Shown here one piece after another: positions 1 to 11,142 of a DNA stretch of 64,000 nt (its first letter is position 1; every line of letters starts with the position of its first letter). The notes under the pieces were generated by a model. It saw only the letters and a list, made by a program, of their open reading frames with translations. It made no database searches and was not told the DNA's origin. The stretch comes from Crocodylus rhombifer (taxonomy: Eukaryota; Chordata; Crocodylia; Crocodylidae). The DNA is taken from positions 868,001-932,000 of the forward strand of contig JAVSML010000030.1 in assembly GCA_038503035.1 (NCBI GenBank). The letters are read 5' to 3'. The translations under genes were made by a program, and so were the position numbers.

Positions 1-459
1 CTTTTGACAAAGGGCCTAAAAAATAAGCCAGACACCTGAGAATCAAAGAACAACAGATCTCAGGGCATTTCTATTTATTAGAATTTGTCAGTAAATGGGA
101 ATATTTTCTGTAGAAAATGTCAAAGAAAGTGAAAAAAAATCAATGTGGGGATACTTGTCTTTTCAATGATAAACTGAAAATAGGCACTTAAAAATTGCTT
201 AGTCAAAAAAACAAATTTTCTGATAAAAGCTATTTTGACAGAAAGTTTCTGACCAGCCCTGCTAGTCATAATACATGTCTAAACAACCTATTCATTTTCC
301 TAAAAAAAAATTAAAATTCCAAGTACCTTGTTTAAAAATACCAATACTACATAAGTTTGAAAAAAGATAGCATTAGACAGTATTTACCTTTCAGATACGT
401 TATAAATATTAAAAATTGCATGCCTTATACATGTTATACTATGCAAATAAATAATCATC
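1..459. other. AT-rich unique DNA, no gene seen
   Basis: No long open frame and no repeat that I recognise. The stretch is AT-rich with short A-runs, typical of vertebrate intergenic or intronic DNA. Confidence 0.5.
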
Positions 460-467
460 ATCTAAGG

Positions 468-648
468 CAGTGGTCTCCAAACTTTTTTGATCGCGCACCC
501 CTATCAGTAAAAAATTTTTGAGCACGCACCCCCAATATATGTATATTTATATAAATAGAAATAGAAGTTCTAATATTTTCTTCCCGCACCCCAGTGGATT
601 GTCTTGCGCACCCCCTGGGGTGCATGCACCCCACTTCGGAGACCACTG
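468..648. mobile_element. Non-autonomous hAT MITE with 8-bp target duplication
   Basis: The element starts CAGTGGTCTCCAAACTTT, and the reverse complement of its end starts CAGTGGTCTCCGAAG, so the terminal inverted repeats share CAGTGGTCTCC followed by a near match. It is flanked by a perfect direct repeat ATCTAAGG at 460-467 and 649-656. An 8-bp target duplication with CAG...CTG ends is the hallmark of hAT transposons. At 181 bp it cannot encode a transposase. Its interior is rich in GCGCACCCC-type motifs. The small open frame across it on the minus strand is not a gene. Confidence 0.9.
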
Positions 649-656
649 ATCTAAGG

Positions 657-1063
657 TAAAGAGCCTTACAGTTCATCAGAAACTTGATTCAAACCTGGGG
701 AATGGTGGTAAATAGTTTTACTTATTATTTCTGTTTCAGTATGTAATATTTTCTTTTAAGGAAGACTGTTAATGGATGTTTCTTCAGAATAATTCTGCAT
801 AAGATAGTTGTTAATTAGACAATAAAAAAGTTTGAAAGAAAAGAAAATTGTTTGCTTTTCAGTAATAAGGATTATGATCACCTTTGTAATTAGAGAATAT
901 GCTTGCAATCTTGACTATGTAGCGTTTTTCCTCTCCCCCGCCCCCTGGCCCCGATAACAGCTGGGCCACTTAAAACAACATTAGAAATGCAGTGTTTTGA
1001 TACTAAATCAGACCCCTACCTACTCTATAGAGAAGGATTGGAGAGTTGTCACCTCTACAGTGA
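657..1063. other. Unique DNA, no gene seen
   Basis: AT-rich sequence with no coding signal and no repeat that I can name. Confidence 0.4.
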
Positions 1064-1200
1064 TCATTACAGAGGGCAGTTAGCCATGTTAGTCTGAAGT
1101 TAGGCAGAAGTCAAGGCAGGGTTGCTCCTAGAAAATAACTGGTTCAGAAAGGTGTAGGCAATGGCATCTTCATCAGATGCTCTTAGGTTATACCTAAGCT
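1064..1200 (+). repeat. Degraded repeat related to the palindrome at 58.3 kb
   Basis: This stretch (GTTAGTCTGAAGTTAGGCAG and onward, then AAGGCAGGG, then CAGAAAGGTGTAGGCA) aligns by eye with the reverse complement of 58,450-58,540. The shared order is the 'TTAGTCTGAAGT', 'GGCAGGG', 'TAGAAA.TAA' and 'CAGA.AGG' blocks. It is probably one arm of an old foldback DNA element. Neither the family name nor the boundaries can be fixed by eye. Confidence 0.4.
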
Positions 1201-2584
1201 GCAACAAGGCAACAGAGGACAATATGCTCCCATGTAAAGGATGACATTCTGGTCCTCTTGAGCTCAGTGCAAGTTTTTAAGCTGATTTTAATGGTGTTGG
1301 AATTTCACCTCCAATGCTTAATTCTGTTTTTGCTGAGTGTCAGCCACACCCTCAGTGACGACCCTATTAGGTTCTAAATGAGCCACAACAAAAACATCCT
1401 ATTTTCCTTAATTGCAGTAGGTGCCTGAGTTTTCAAGGAGACTTGGTCTATGTGGAAAGTCTGCAGTGCCAATAACAATCAATGCCTTGGCTGGTGCTCA
1501 GAGAATAAAAATTTTGGATTAGCAAAAATGATCAAAGCATAAAAACCAGGCCTCGTTGATCTTCATGGAAAAACTCACATGGATTTTACCCAAAATTTCA
1601 AGTCAAAGTCATTTTTAATGATCTGTAACACAAGAACACTTTGCTGAATTTTTTTCAAACTTTTCAAAAATGTTCACCTTTGCCTGCAGAGGAAAACTGG
1701 CTACTGTAAGATTAAACATATTTTCCAAATCCAGATGAGGGGTGTGGGGATAATATGAATTTTTATAATGGGACTATACCATAACCTTAACTTTGAAGAG
1801 ACTCCTGAATCTCTTTAATCATCTACACCAAAACCTCTACCAGACTGCTGTGAATTTGCATTGTCATATAACTCTGGTGTCATATAACCACTATGATTTT
1901 GCTTTATAGGAAATGAACCTTACAATTCCATCCTTTGGATGCTGCTGCTATGTCACGTTCATTTTCAACGCAGCCTTTTCCAGAGGAGACAACCAGTAGG
2001 CTCTTTCTTAGGGACTTCTCTTTTACTGTTTCTTATTTTGTCATTTTTCAGTAAGACTTTTAGAGAATATACAATTGCTTTTTTGCATCTGGAAGACATA
2101 AAATTACTGCTATTGACAACTAAAAAGTTATAAATCACAATCTACTAAAATAAGTTAGTTTCAATACCACAGTGAGCAGTGTAGTCCCGTCATGTGCAAG
2201 AAGCACTGAAATTACTTTTCCCTTCAAATATCTAGTGTTCCCTCCATTCCCTCCCATTTGAACTAATTCATTATCACAGTCTTGGAATATAAAACAGTGT
2301 TTGTATAAGTAACAGGAACAGAAAATAAAATAAGAAGAAATATCTTGAATTGTTCCCTGCAAAATTCTGTACTGCTGTCTCTTTCCATGTCTTTGTGTTT
2401 CATAAGCCGCTCGCTCACTGTTTGCAGTCCAATCAAATAGGCAGAGGGGAAAACGTTCCACAGGTACAACACCTCAGGGCTCTTCTGCTCCCTCAAAGCC
2501 CATATGTTATCCTTGTAATGAGTTCACACAGTCATATTGATAGGAACATTTTAAACTCTGGTAGCTGTTGCTAGGCCCCACTAC
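1201..2584. other. Unique DNA, no gene seen
   Basis: No exon-like frame with splice context, no RNA gene and no repeat recognised. The short open frames are within chance expectation. Confidence 0.4.
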
Positions 2585-2662
2585 TGAGGATACCAAGCAC
2601 CTGCAGTTCCCACTGGCTTCAGTGAGATGTGAAGCTCAGCAATCCTAAAAATCAGGCCAACT
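2585..2662. repeat. Probable remnant of a short palindromic repeat
   Basis: The motifs AGCACCTGCAGTTCCCA, CTTCAGTGAGAT and AATCAGGCC in this order resemble the short palindromic 'gcagctcccattgacttcaatggg' type repeat that is common in reptile genomes. The second arm is weak. This is a low-confidence call by resemblance only. Confidence 0.3.
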
Positions 2663-5379
2663 TACATTTATGCAGCAGGATATAGATTTAGGGGCCTAAT
2701 TTTCAACACCTGGATGTGGAAAGTTGCCTTAGGACAAATATTATGGAAGTAGTACAAGGAAAGAAAGACATATGACTAAGGTATCATAATGCTATGACAT
2801 AGCAAACATGGAGCCATGCAGATTTTCTGCAACAAATTCTGATATACAAGCCCACAGTGAGTTATGGCCATTAAAGTGTTTACTGTGTCATCCTTTTCAT
2901 CACTCCTCTCATACATTATTATAGGAGATGGACAAATACTGTGGAATCACAATTAAGCCAGCAGAAACAAGTTTTAGTGTTACAGAAATATCCCTTTGAT
3001 AAATGTAACAAATCCAACATGGGCAGCAATTTACTTAAGGAATATTTGAGTTGAATACAATTTTCAGATTAAAACTTTTGGTTGCAAATTGCCTTTTATT
3101 CCATTAACAAGGCATTTCATTAACATTTAGCAGCATTATCCACATTTTCCCTTGTTCACAATAGTTTTCTGCAGTATTTTTACTGAAATATTTCTCCCTG
3201 TGTAAAATAAATGATGTTTCAAAAGTGATAACGATTTTGATAGAAACAAGTTTTAAACATTGTGGGAAATAAAATAGCAATAACTGAAATGTCTCTTCAT
3301 AATAGTTTTCCTAGTTTTTGATTAGCTGTAATGAAAATACTGCTAAAAGTTCTGCATGAAAAAAGATAATCAGTTTAAGATCCAATAGACTTTAGGCTTC
3401 AGCCTAGGCAGCATCTTAAAAGGTAGAATTACCCTGGCAAGAGAGGTTACCAAGAAGGTGTGATGATATTTGTTTGTCTGCATGCCATTTGCAGGCCTGT
3501 ACAGTGGAAACAGTTGTTCTGGTAACTCTCTGCCGTCAATGGGCTTGACTGGTATTCCCATGGCAGTCTCAGAGACTGATTAGGGAAATGGTTAAAGGCT
3601 AAAACTAGGTATTCTGTTCTGAACATGGTGAAAGATTCCAGTTGAATGTTTTAACAGAGAGTTACTGAGTGCTAAGCACTTTGTTTGTTTTGGCAATACG
3701 TCAGTGGCTGAAAGTAAAATTGCACATACACACCCTTCTATTGTTCTGCTTGGAAATCTTCCATTGCTTAAGAATATTTTTCCACAAGAGGGGGAAAATG
3801 ATGAAAACAGTAGCCCAATTTGAAGATGCGATAATCTTCACCATTTTAAGAAAAAACTCAGAAACATCCATCTACTTGCACAGACCTAGGTCAATATTTT
3901 GTATGCAAGATTCCTAATTTCGAGATCATCATCAGAATAGCAACAGATCACCTACCTGGGCTCCCAACATTTTGTAGCTCAAGTACCTTTCCTTGACACT
4001 ATTATAACTTACATGTTAATGACCTAATTTGATAGAATTCTTCCATTCAGTAAGTCATTCTAAGGCTAACAGGCATATCAAAAGGGCAAACTTTCCTGTC
4101 TTTCATTATTCTGCAAAATCCTTAATCTCTTCCTGACAGGTTCACTGTAATTTTGCTTCTCCAGGGAAACCTTTATCTCCTGTACAAGTTCAGACTCCCC
4201 ATTTTCATTATCTGTACAATGTGTTGACACACGATATAACTAGCAACCACACAGAATAGTAACACTTAATGGAGGGAAGAGTATCTCCCTGTTTATACTA
4301 CATGAAGGTTGATTTGATGGGCTGCAGCAATTGCCTCTGAGAGCTGACATAAGAGCAGCCTGACTCTTTCAAGTTGACACTTTGCAAATACCATGCAAGG
4401 TCTGCCTTAGCTGCATGCTTTGCATCAACTGTGCCAGGAGATACAGTAAATGTCACTCTTTAATGCTGCACATTACCAAATTAGTCCTAGTGTCAATTGT
4501 TATCTGGCAGTGGTCAGTTGCCAAGCCAGAACTGTCTTTTCAAGGGCTTGTTGTTTTACAATGAAAAAGTACAGGCCTAGGTAAGAAGGTTGAAGAACTA
4601 CAGACTCCAGAGGCTGGAATAAGTGAAGACTACTAAGCAGTACCCTTTCCTTTTGTTCTACCAAATAAGGCAACCTGTGTCGTTCCACTAGGACTTGCTT
4701 ACAAACAAGGGGCCAAATTCTGCTTTGAGATCTAACCCTGGCTAAGCCCATTTGACTATAAATAATAGCAAAATCTGGTCCAGAGCATAAAAAATATGTG
4801 TAATCATACTATGCCATACCAAGCAGCCACAAAGCCAATTCTACAAAGCTCTATGCCCCTCTATTCAGTTCTTTGAATGATAAGATTTATGAAGAGTAGG
4901 TGAACTTTATTTTTCTATTGCTGTAGAGCTAAAATATTTAAGAAAATAACATAGCCAGCAGAAAGGCTTGTGCGAAGCAAAATTTCATCCTGTTTTGCAA
5001 ATGTGACATTATTTTGAGAATCTCACTCTCGCTTTTGTTCAATTTCACCCACAGTTTTGGCATGTTGCTGTCCTTTTCATTAACATTTCTCTTTGGGCAG
5101 CCAGAATAATAAGGGGGAAAAAACCACTTGGAACAGTTTTTACTGGTAAAGAATATATGTTTTTTTTTTATATTTCAAAATAAATTAGAAGATATATTTT
5201 AACCATTTTTCATATACCAGAACATTTTTTGCACAACTTAACTCTTCCAGTATTTTTTCTACAGCATTTTCTATTCTTCCACAATATGGACAACCTAGAG
5301 ACTTAACCTAGTTTAAATGGCTGAAGTTGAACAACTGGCTAACAGAGTACAAGCTTAGAGAGTACTTCAAGGAACAAAA
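2663..5379. other. Unique AT-rich DNA, no gene seen
   Basis: About 2.7 kb with only short chance open frames. I saw no repeat ends, tRNA or splice-bounded coding run. Confidence 0.4.
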
Positions 5380-5680
5380 GAATTGTCACATTGGTTTGGA
5401 CCCACCTACTCCTCCAGTATCTCCTTCATTGACAGTAACCAGCACTAGATTTCTAAGGAAGGTGTAATAAACCTGCAGTAGGCAGATGTGCCTTCAACAT
5501 CGGGCCTTCTCCTAGTCTGTCATACTTAGAAATTAAAGCGCAAGGTGTATTTTCACATGTAACGTATATCATTAATTACAATAGCTTAGAATTTTTTTGC
5601 TTCCCATATTTATGTCCAATCTATTCCTGAATCTTGTCAAATGTCTCTTAGATAAGCCACTCAGCCAAAATAATTCCCCA
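5380..5680 (+). repeat. Possible old interspersed repeat
   Basis: The wording 'TTGTCACATTGGTTTGGACC', then 'CCAGTATCTCC', then 'GACAGTAACCAGCACTAGAT', resembles a repeat common in reptile genomes of the form 'tgggtcagaccaaaggtccat...ccagtatcctgtctccgacagtggcca'. The match is recalled, not aligned, and the downstream limit is a guess. Confidence 0.3.
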
Positions 5681-6767
5681 AGATCTCAGAGTAGCAAACT
5701 CACACCTTGATTTAATGAGTAAATAATGGGTGTTTGAAATGGAGGCCTCTGTGCCAATACTGGAGCTCTTCCATTTCTTTTTTCCACTCATTTATGTCCC
5801 TAATGTCTGTTTATAGAGTAGAAATGTTATTAGGAACGTGCACAGATCTTGACATTCATATTTGGCTTGTGTTCTGTTGTGGACATTTGATGGTGGGATG
5901 GAGCTGGGCTAATTCACATTCATTTTCTTATTAACAACCCCCAAAAAACAATTCTTAATTCCTGGAAGGCAAAAGCTAATACAAGCTAGAATGCTTCTGA
6001 TATATATCCTTCTAAGGACATAGCTGTGTGCTTGGCCATTCACAGATGCAAAAAGAATGAGGATATAGGGATCTCTTTACTCCACTGCCTGGGCAATATT
6101 GCAGTAGAATATTGCTACAATCTTGTTATCTGCACACATAGAGACTGGGAAGCTCATCTTGCTTCATGCTCCCTTCTCTCCTCAGTGACCAGGCAATCCA
6201 GAAAGAACATTAAGCTGAGCTATAGAGTTAATGCAGCACACTTCCTCATGGTGCAAAAGGGGAGTAAAGTCTGAACCAAAACCTTCAGAAATCACAGTTC
6301 GGTCTCGGCCCTGGCTCAGCCTCTCGTTCATGCTGGATCTCAGTGTTACATATCAACCCTAATTAAATATATGCATTGATGAAAGTCTTGCTCTCTTATT
6401 CATATAGTAAGTACATGCTTTGAAAGGTGCAGTAACCAGGTGTCTTGGCATGGCTCAAATCAACCTTCTTAAAAGATAGCTGTAGCCCTGTTGTGCTCAG
6501 CATTTTGGCTCAGCAGATCAGATAAGTGGCATGGCATCAGTCTGTGAGCTGAAGCCTGTGTGTGAGGTCAATTCCTGGGTCTGATCCAGCACAGAGTCAG
6601 CATGTGCCATTGGTCCAATGGTGTGATCCAGCTCACCAGCCTGGCTGTCCATGTCAGCCTCATCTTGCATAAGGCCTGATCATATACACCAAATCCAGTT
6701 ATACGCTGACCCGCCCCCACGCAATGAATCTGGCTGGGGAGTGACCCTAAGCACCAGCCTCACAACA
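5681..6767. other. Unique DNA, no gene seen
   Basis: No recognisable coding or repeat structure before the 3' end of the CR1 that begins at 6768. Confidence 0.4.
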
Positions 6768-8609
6768 TTTCATAGATTTCATAGACGTTAGGGTTGGAAG
6801 GGACCTCGGAAGATCATCGAGTCCAGCCCCCTGCCCAAAGGGCAGGAAGTCAGCTGGGGTCATAGGATCCCAGCAAGATAAGCATCCAATTTACTCTTGA
6901 AGGTGTTCAATGTCAGTGCTTGAACCACCTCCCATAGCAGGATGTTCCAGACCTTGGGGGCTCGGACAGTAAAGAAATTCTTCCTTATGTACAGCCTGAA
7001 ACGGTCTTGAAGTAGTTTATGACCATTCAACCTCATCATCCCTTGGGGCACCCTGGTGAACAAATGTTCCCCCAGATCCTGGTGGTCACCCCGATAAACT
7101 TATAGGTGGCCATCAGATCACCACTGAGCCTGCTCTCTTCCAGGCTAAAGAGCCCCATAGCGCTCAGTCTGTCGTCATAAGGTCTGTTTTCCTGACCTCT
7201 GATAATGCGTGTGGCTCTTCTCTGGCCTCTTTTAAGCTTCTCCACATCCTTTTTGAATTGTGGAGCCCCAAACTGGACACAGTACTGTAGCTGTGGCCTC
7301 ATCAAGGCTGAGTACAAGAAGAGAATGATGTCCCGGGATCTGCTTGAGAAGCATCTATGGATGCAAACGAGTGTTTTGATCACTTTACTAGCCACACCAT
7401 TGCATTGCAGGCTTATGTTCACCTTGTGGTCAATGATAACCCCCAAGTCTCTTTCTTCTGTAGTGCTAGCCAGTGTAGCACTGCCGAGCCTATAAGGGTG
7501 CTGCAGGTTTTTCTTCCCAATGTGGAGAACCTTGTATTTTTCAGTGTTAAACACCATCAGGTTCTCATCCGCTCATTTGCTGAGCCTGTCCAGGTCAGCC
7601 TGGATCACCCTCCTGTCTTCTGGTGTGGCTTTGCCCCAAAGTTTGTTGTCATCAGCAAACTTGGCCAGTCTGCTTCTCACTCCAATGTCCACATCATTTA
7701 TGAAGATGTTGAACAAAATGGGTCCAAGGACAGAGCTTTGGGGGACCCCACTGGTCACAGGACACCATGATGAGTGACTGCCATCAATTACTACCCTCTG
7801 GGTGCGACCACAGAGCCAATTTCCCAGCCAGTGGATCATGGTAGACCCAAGGCCACAACTGGCCAGTTTCACCAAGAGGTGATCATGGGATACCAGATCG
7901 AAGGCTTTTTTGAAGTCAAGATATATGACATCAATCTCCTCTCCCTTGTCCAGGTGATAGGTCACCTGATTGTAGAAGGAAATGAGACTGGTCAAGCAAG
8001 ACCTACCCACAACAAACCCGTGCTGGCTATCCCTTAGGATGTTGGTGTTGGCCAGTCCATTAAGGATGGCTTCTTTAATAAACTTTTCTGATATCTTGCC
8101 CAGGATAGAAGTCAGGCTGATGAGCCTATAGTTAGCCGGATCCAGTTTCCTCCCTTTCTTGAAGATAGGCACCACATTGGCCTTCTTCCAGTCTTTGGGC
8201 AGTACACCAGAGTGCCAGGAGTTTTCAAAGATCTGTGCCAGAGGCTAGGCTATGATGCTTGCCAGCTCCCTGGGGTATAGATCTCCCTCACCCAGAATTC
8301 CCTGTCCTGTAGTGGGCATGGGCGTCCCATGGGACTGATGAAAGACTGATGCAAAGTACCCATTTAATAGGTTGGCTTTTTCCTGGGTGTCAGTTGTCAG
8401 TTGCCCCATCTTGTTCAGCAGGGGTCCAATGTTGCTCTCCCTTTTCCTCCAGCTCCCCACATATCTGAAAAAGGACTTTTTATTGTTCTTGATGCTCAAA
8501 GCTAGTTGGAGTTCAGTTGCAGCCTTGGCTTTCCTTCTTTGCCCCTGCAGGACCAGACCAGTGCAGAATAATCCCCCTTGGAGGTGAATAATCCTCCTTG
8601 GAGGTGAAT
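6768..8609 (-). mobile_element. CR1 LINE, family A, 5'-truncated
   Basis: On the minus strand this is a CR1 non-LTR retrotransposon that keeps the end of ORF2 (reverse transcriptase) and the short 3' UTR. The 3' end lies at the left. Its complement ends in CTATGAAATCTATGAAA, the short direct repeat that ends this CR1 lineage. There is no poly(A), as is normal for CR1. The 5' end is truncated before the endonuclease. An internal deletion of about 95 bp lies near 8276, where the text jumps from CCTGGGGT to AGATCTCCC relative to the copy at 27-29 kb. At the truncated end a unit of about 21 bp ('AATCCYCCTTGGAGGTGAAT') is duplicated in tandem at 8566-8608. Confidence 0.93.
6860..8499 (-). pseudogene. 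CR1 ORF2 remnant: reverse transcriptase domain
   Basis: The frame reads in blocks. 8499-8245 carries the pre-RT linker, with KSFFRYVG and NKMGQLTTD. 8175-7573 carries RT fingers and palm, with VPIFKKGR, LDFKKAFD, SGVPQSS and the catalytic FADD. 7557-7036 carries the thumb, with RPQLQYC and QRRATRIIRG. 7063-6860 carries the C-terminal tail ending SKLDAYLAGIL. It is dead. It has the internal deletion noted for the element, a stop (TGA) where the intact copies have the Trp of SKWAD, and a missing base at 7092/7093 that shifts the tail frame. The same missing base occurs in the copy at 27.5 kb. The family protein would copy CR1 RNA at its genomic target. Confidence 0.9.
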
Positions 8610-9454
8610 ACAGAGCATTACCATGCTCACAGGGTCATATCATCGAGCCCATGGGGCTCCCCATGAGCCCAGAAATTTAGAAGAAGAGGTGTATCAATTA
8701 ACACTGCTGCTGCTCCCTCACTGTCAAATTTCCAGACCCATGGGGAGACCCACAAGTTAGATGACATGGCCTCACAAGCCAGATCTGGCCTGCAGGCTGG
8801 AGGTTGTGCTTCACTGCTTTGATTGATCGAGTTATAAATGGACTTCAGTCATCTGCGTTGGGGAGTCAAAGGTGGCCAGAAACAATGATAATCACATTGC
8901 TCCTGTGTATGCTGCTAGCTCCCAAAACTAGTATAAGTACAGCAGGCTTGGGCAAACCTTGACCTTTCTGAAGTGCAGGCTTTGCTGCCTTATCTTAATT
9001 TACCACCTGCTATTTCAATCCTGCCATGATGGGATTTTTTTTTCATGGCAATAGGTTATTTGGAAGTTCCATAAACAATGGCCACCAGGGAGTCGGTGAA
9101 AGCCCACTGGCTACCAACATTCCTAATCCTGCCTAACCTCACTGCAAGCACCAGAATACATACCTATGAAGCTTCTAACCTCTATAATATGTTCAGCCTC
9201 CAACTAGACATTGAAGAACACTGCTCCAACTTGTAATTTTGCAGTGTAATTTTTTTGCTTTCAGTGGTGTTAATCTAACATGAAGCTGAAGTACCCTAGC
9301 AATGTATCAGTTCTGAATCTTTTTTAGCCTTTGATTTCATCACCTGACCTGGATAGGCTTGGACTGGACTGCTACTGCCACCATCACTGCTGCTAACAAT
9401 CAAAAAACCAAACTCACCTGTTTTGTACTTCCTGTTTCCATGAGTATAACAGGA
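8610..9454. other. Unique DNA, no gene seen
   Basis: No coding or repeat signal that I can support. Confidence 0.4.
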
Positions 9455-9567
9455 AAGATGGGGAAGTGGCCAAAGCCCCAGACTGGCTGTCAGGAGATCT
9501 TGGTTCTTTTACCAGCTCTGCTACAAATCTTATTTCTGAGCTAATTTCATGAGTCTTTAAAACTCAT
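9455..9567 (+). repeat. MIR SINE, left part
   Basis: The order 'GGGGAAGTGGCC', 'CCAGACTGGCTGTCAGGAGA', 'CTTGGTTCTTTTACCAGCTC', 'TGCTACAAAT' and 'GAGTCTTTAAAACT' follows the MIR 5' and core region (gtggcctag, gactgggagtcaggagacctgg, tctgccac, caagtcacttaa). It is a tRNA-derived, L2-mobilised SINE of great age. It stops at 9567 where a foldback MITE starts, and it resumes at 10059. Confidence 0.75.
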
Positions 9568-10058
9568 TGGGTGTGTCTACACATGCAATTAATTTGAAGC
9601 AATAAACTCTAGTGTTTATTGCTCCCAGGTGCACCCAGGACCCCATACATTTAGCTAGGTTGGAGCAGTCCTGACTGGCAGGAGACCACAGGGTCAGCCT
9701 GGGGCTCTCTTGCCCAGCTCAGTGTGCTGTGGAGGAGCTAGCTGGGGCACAAGGGTACTTCTGTGTGAGGCTAGCCAGAAGGCAGCCTCATCACTGAAGC
9801 ACCCTCATGCTCCTGTCAGCCCCATCAGCATCTACATACGCGTTGCTACTCATTAAAAGCTCCACAACAAGGTAGTACTTGTAAATACTATCTGGGAGTA
9901 CCTTAGGTAGATACCTGGGAGTACCTACTAAATACAAGTACTATCCTGTTGCAGAGTTTATTAGTTTACTGCAGTCTAATAGGGCTGCATGTGTAGATGC
10001 TGAGACATTTACTGGATAACTAATCAGGCATCTCTACAGTCTTATGTAGACATACCCA
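9568..10058. mobile_element. Foldback MITE of the 'TGTCTACA' family inserted in a MIR
   Basis: The left end reads TGGGTGTGTCTACACAT. The reverse complement of the right end reads TGGGTATGTCTACATAA, so the first 14 positions match at 13. The interior is palindromic, with 'AATAAACTCTAGTG' near the left and AAATACAAGTACTATCCTG near the right. It has no coding capacity. Related copies lie at 18,478, 19,363, 21,856, 26,147, 38,061 and 45,160. I could not see a convincing target duplication, so the superfamily is left open. Confidence 0.75.
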
Positions 10059-10160
10059 CTAAGTCCCTTTTCTCTTCGCTGTAAAATAAGGGTGATACTA
10101 TCTACCCATCTCAAAGGGATGGTGTGAATCTTGTTAATAGCTGCATACAGGTTGACCAAA
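10059..10160 (+). repeat. MIR SINE, right part
   Basis: 'AAGTCCCTTTTCTCTTCGCT', 'GTAAAATAAGGGTGATACTA', 'CTACCCATCTCAAAGGGATG' and 'TGAATCTTGTTAATAG' continue the MIR consensus (cctcatctgtaaaatgggg.tgata...ctacctcatagggttgttgtgagga) exactly where the left part stops at 9567. One MIR was therefore split by the MITE. Confidence 0.75.
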
Positions 10161-10601
10161 GTAGGAAAAATATAAGATATCAGCTTTTATCCTATTTAGA
10201 GAAGAAGTCAACCAAAAATGGTAAGGAACTGTACAATGTTCAGTGAAACAACAGGATTTCATATGCTGTTTTCAGTCATGTCTGGGATCAGCACTGCTGA
10301 AATTCCACACCAAAGAATACTGTCATGGAATTTCATGTTGCAAGTGGAAGCAGGCATGTTGAAATCTTATAATAAAGCTTCTACTTGTGAGATTTCTAAC
10401 CTAAGGTTGTAGGCTCAGGAGATTTAAATAATCTGGATAAGAGTCTAAACTGGTGATTTCTTATCCCATCTGAATTCTTGTATTGCCTTGTTTGAAGGAA
10501 TCTGAGGGACTGATATGTTAAGTGATTTGCCTAATGCTATCCAGCAGCTTAATGCACCAGGAAGGAATAAAACCATAGATCCTGAATCCAATTCTATGTC
10601 C
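10161..10601. other. Unique DNA, no gene seen
   Basis: No feature recognised. Confidence 0.4.
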
Positions 10602-10609
10602 TATTAAGA

Positions 10610-11134
10610 CAGGGTGTCCACCCCACAGGTCGGACCGGCCCTGCAACACACTCCATTTCCCAGCAGCCCCTGTGGTGGACTATCCTTCTGTCTTCTACCA
10701 CTGGACCCAGCCCCACTGCCTGGGCACCCAGGGCCAGCCACCCTGCACCCACTGCTGGGGTGAGACTAAAGCAGGTAGGACACACAGCTGGGTGTCTGGG
10801 ATAAGGCTGTGGCTGGGAGCTAACTGGATGAGTGGGGCCAGAGAGACCCCAGGATCTTGTGGGGGGTAAGCCCAGGGAACAGCTCTGGCCTGCTGCCTAC
10901 ACACCCCTGTGACAAGCATGGGTTCTGCAAACAGGGCCATGCAAGAGGTGTATCATGGCTCTGCTGTGGCCCCATGCTGTCCCCACCCAGGCCCACAGAT
11001 CTCCCTGCCCATATGTGTGTCCTACCCACACGGCTCCTGCCCAGCCAGTCTCTGTGGCCAGGAGCTGCATGGGCAGGGGCTGCTGGGAGATGGAGTCTGG
11101 CCATCAGCCAGATCCACCATTTTGCCTACCCCTG
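10610..11134. mobile_element. Non-autonomous hAT foldback element with 8-bp target duplication
   Basis: The element begins CAGGGTGTCC. The complement of its end begins CAGGGGTAGGCAAA, a common type of hAT terminus. About 45-60 bp in, both arms share CTCCAT(T/C)TCCCAGCAGCCCC, so the ends fold back on each other. Flanking octamers are TATTAAGA (10602-10609) and TATTAAGT (11135-11142), a 7 of 8 match. The interior is GC-rich and holds several overlapping open frames that follow base composition. I do not regard them as genes. Confidence 0.85.
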
Positions 11135-11142
11135 TATTAAGT

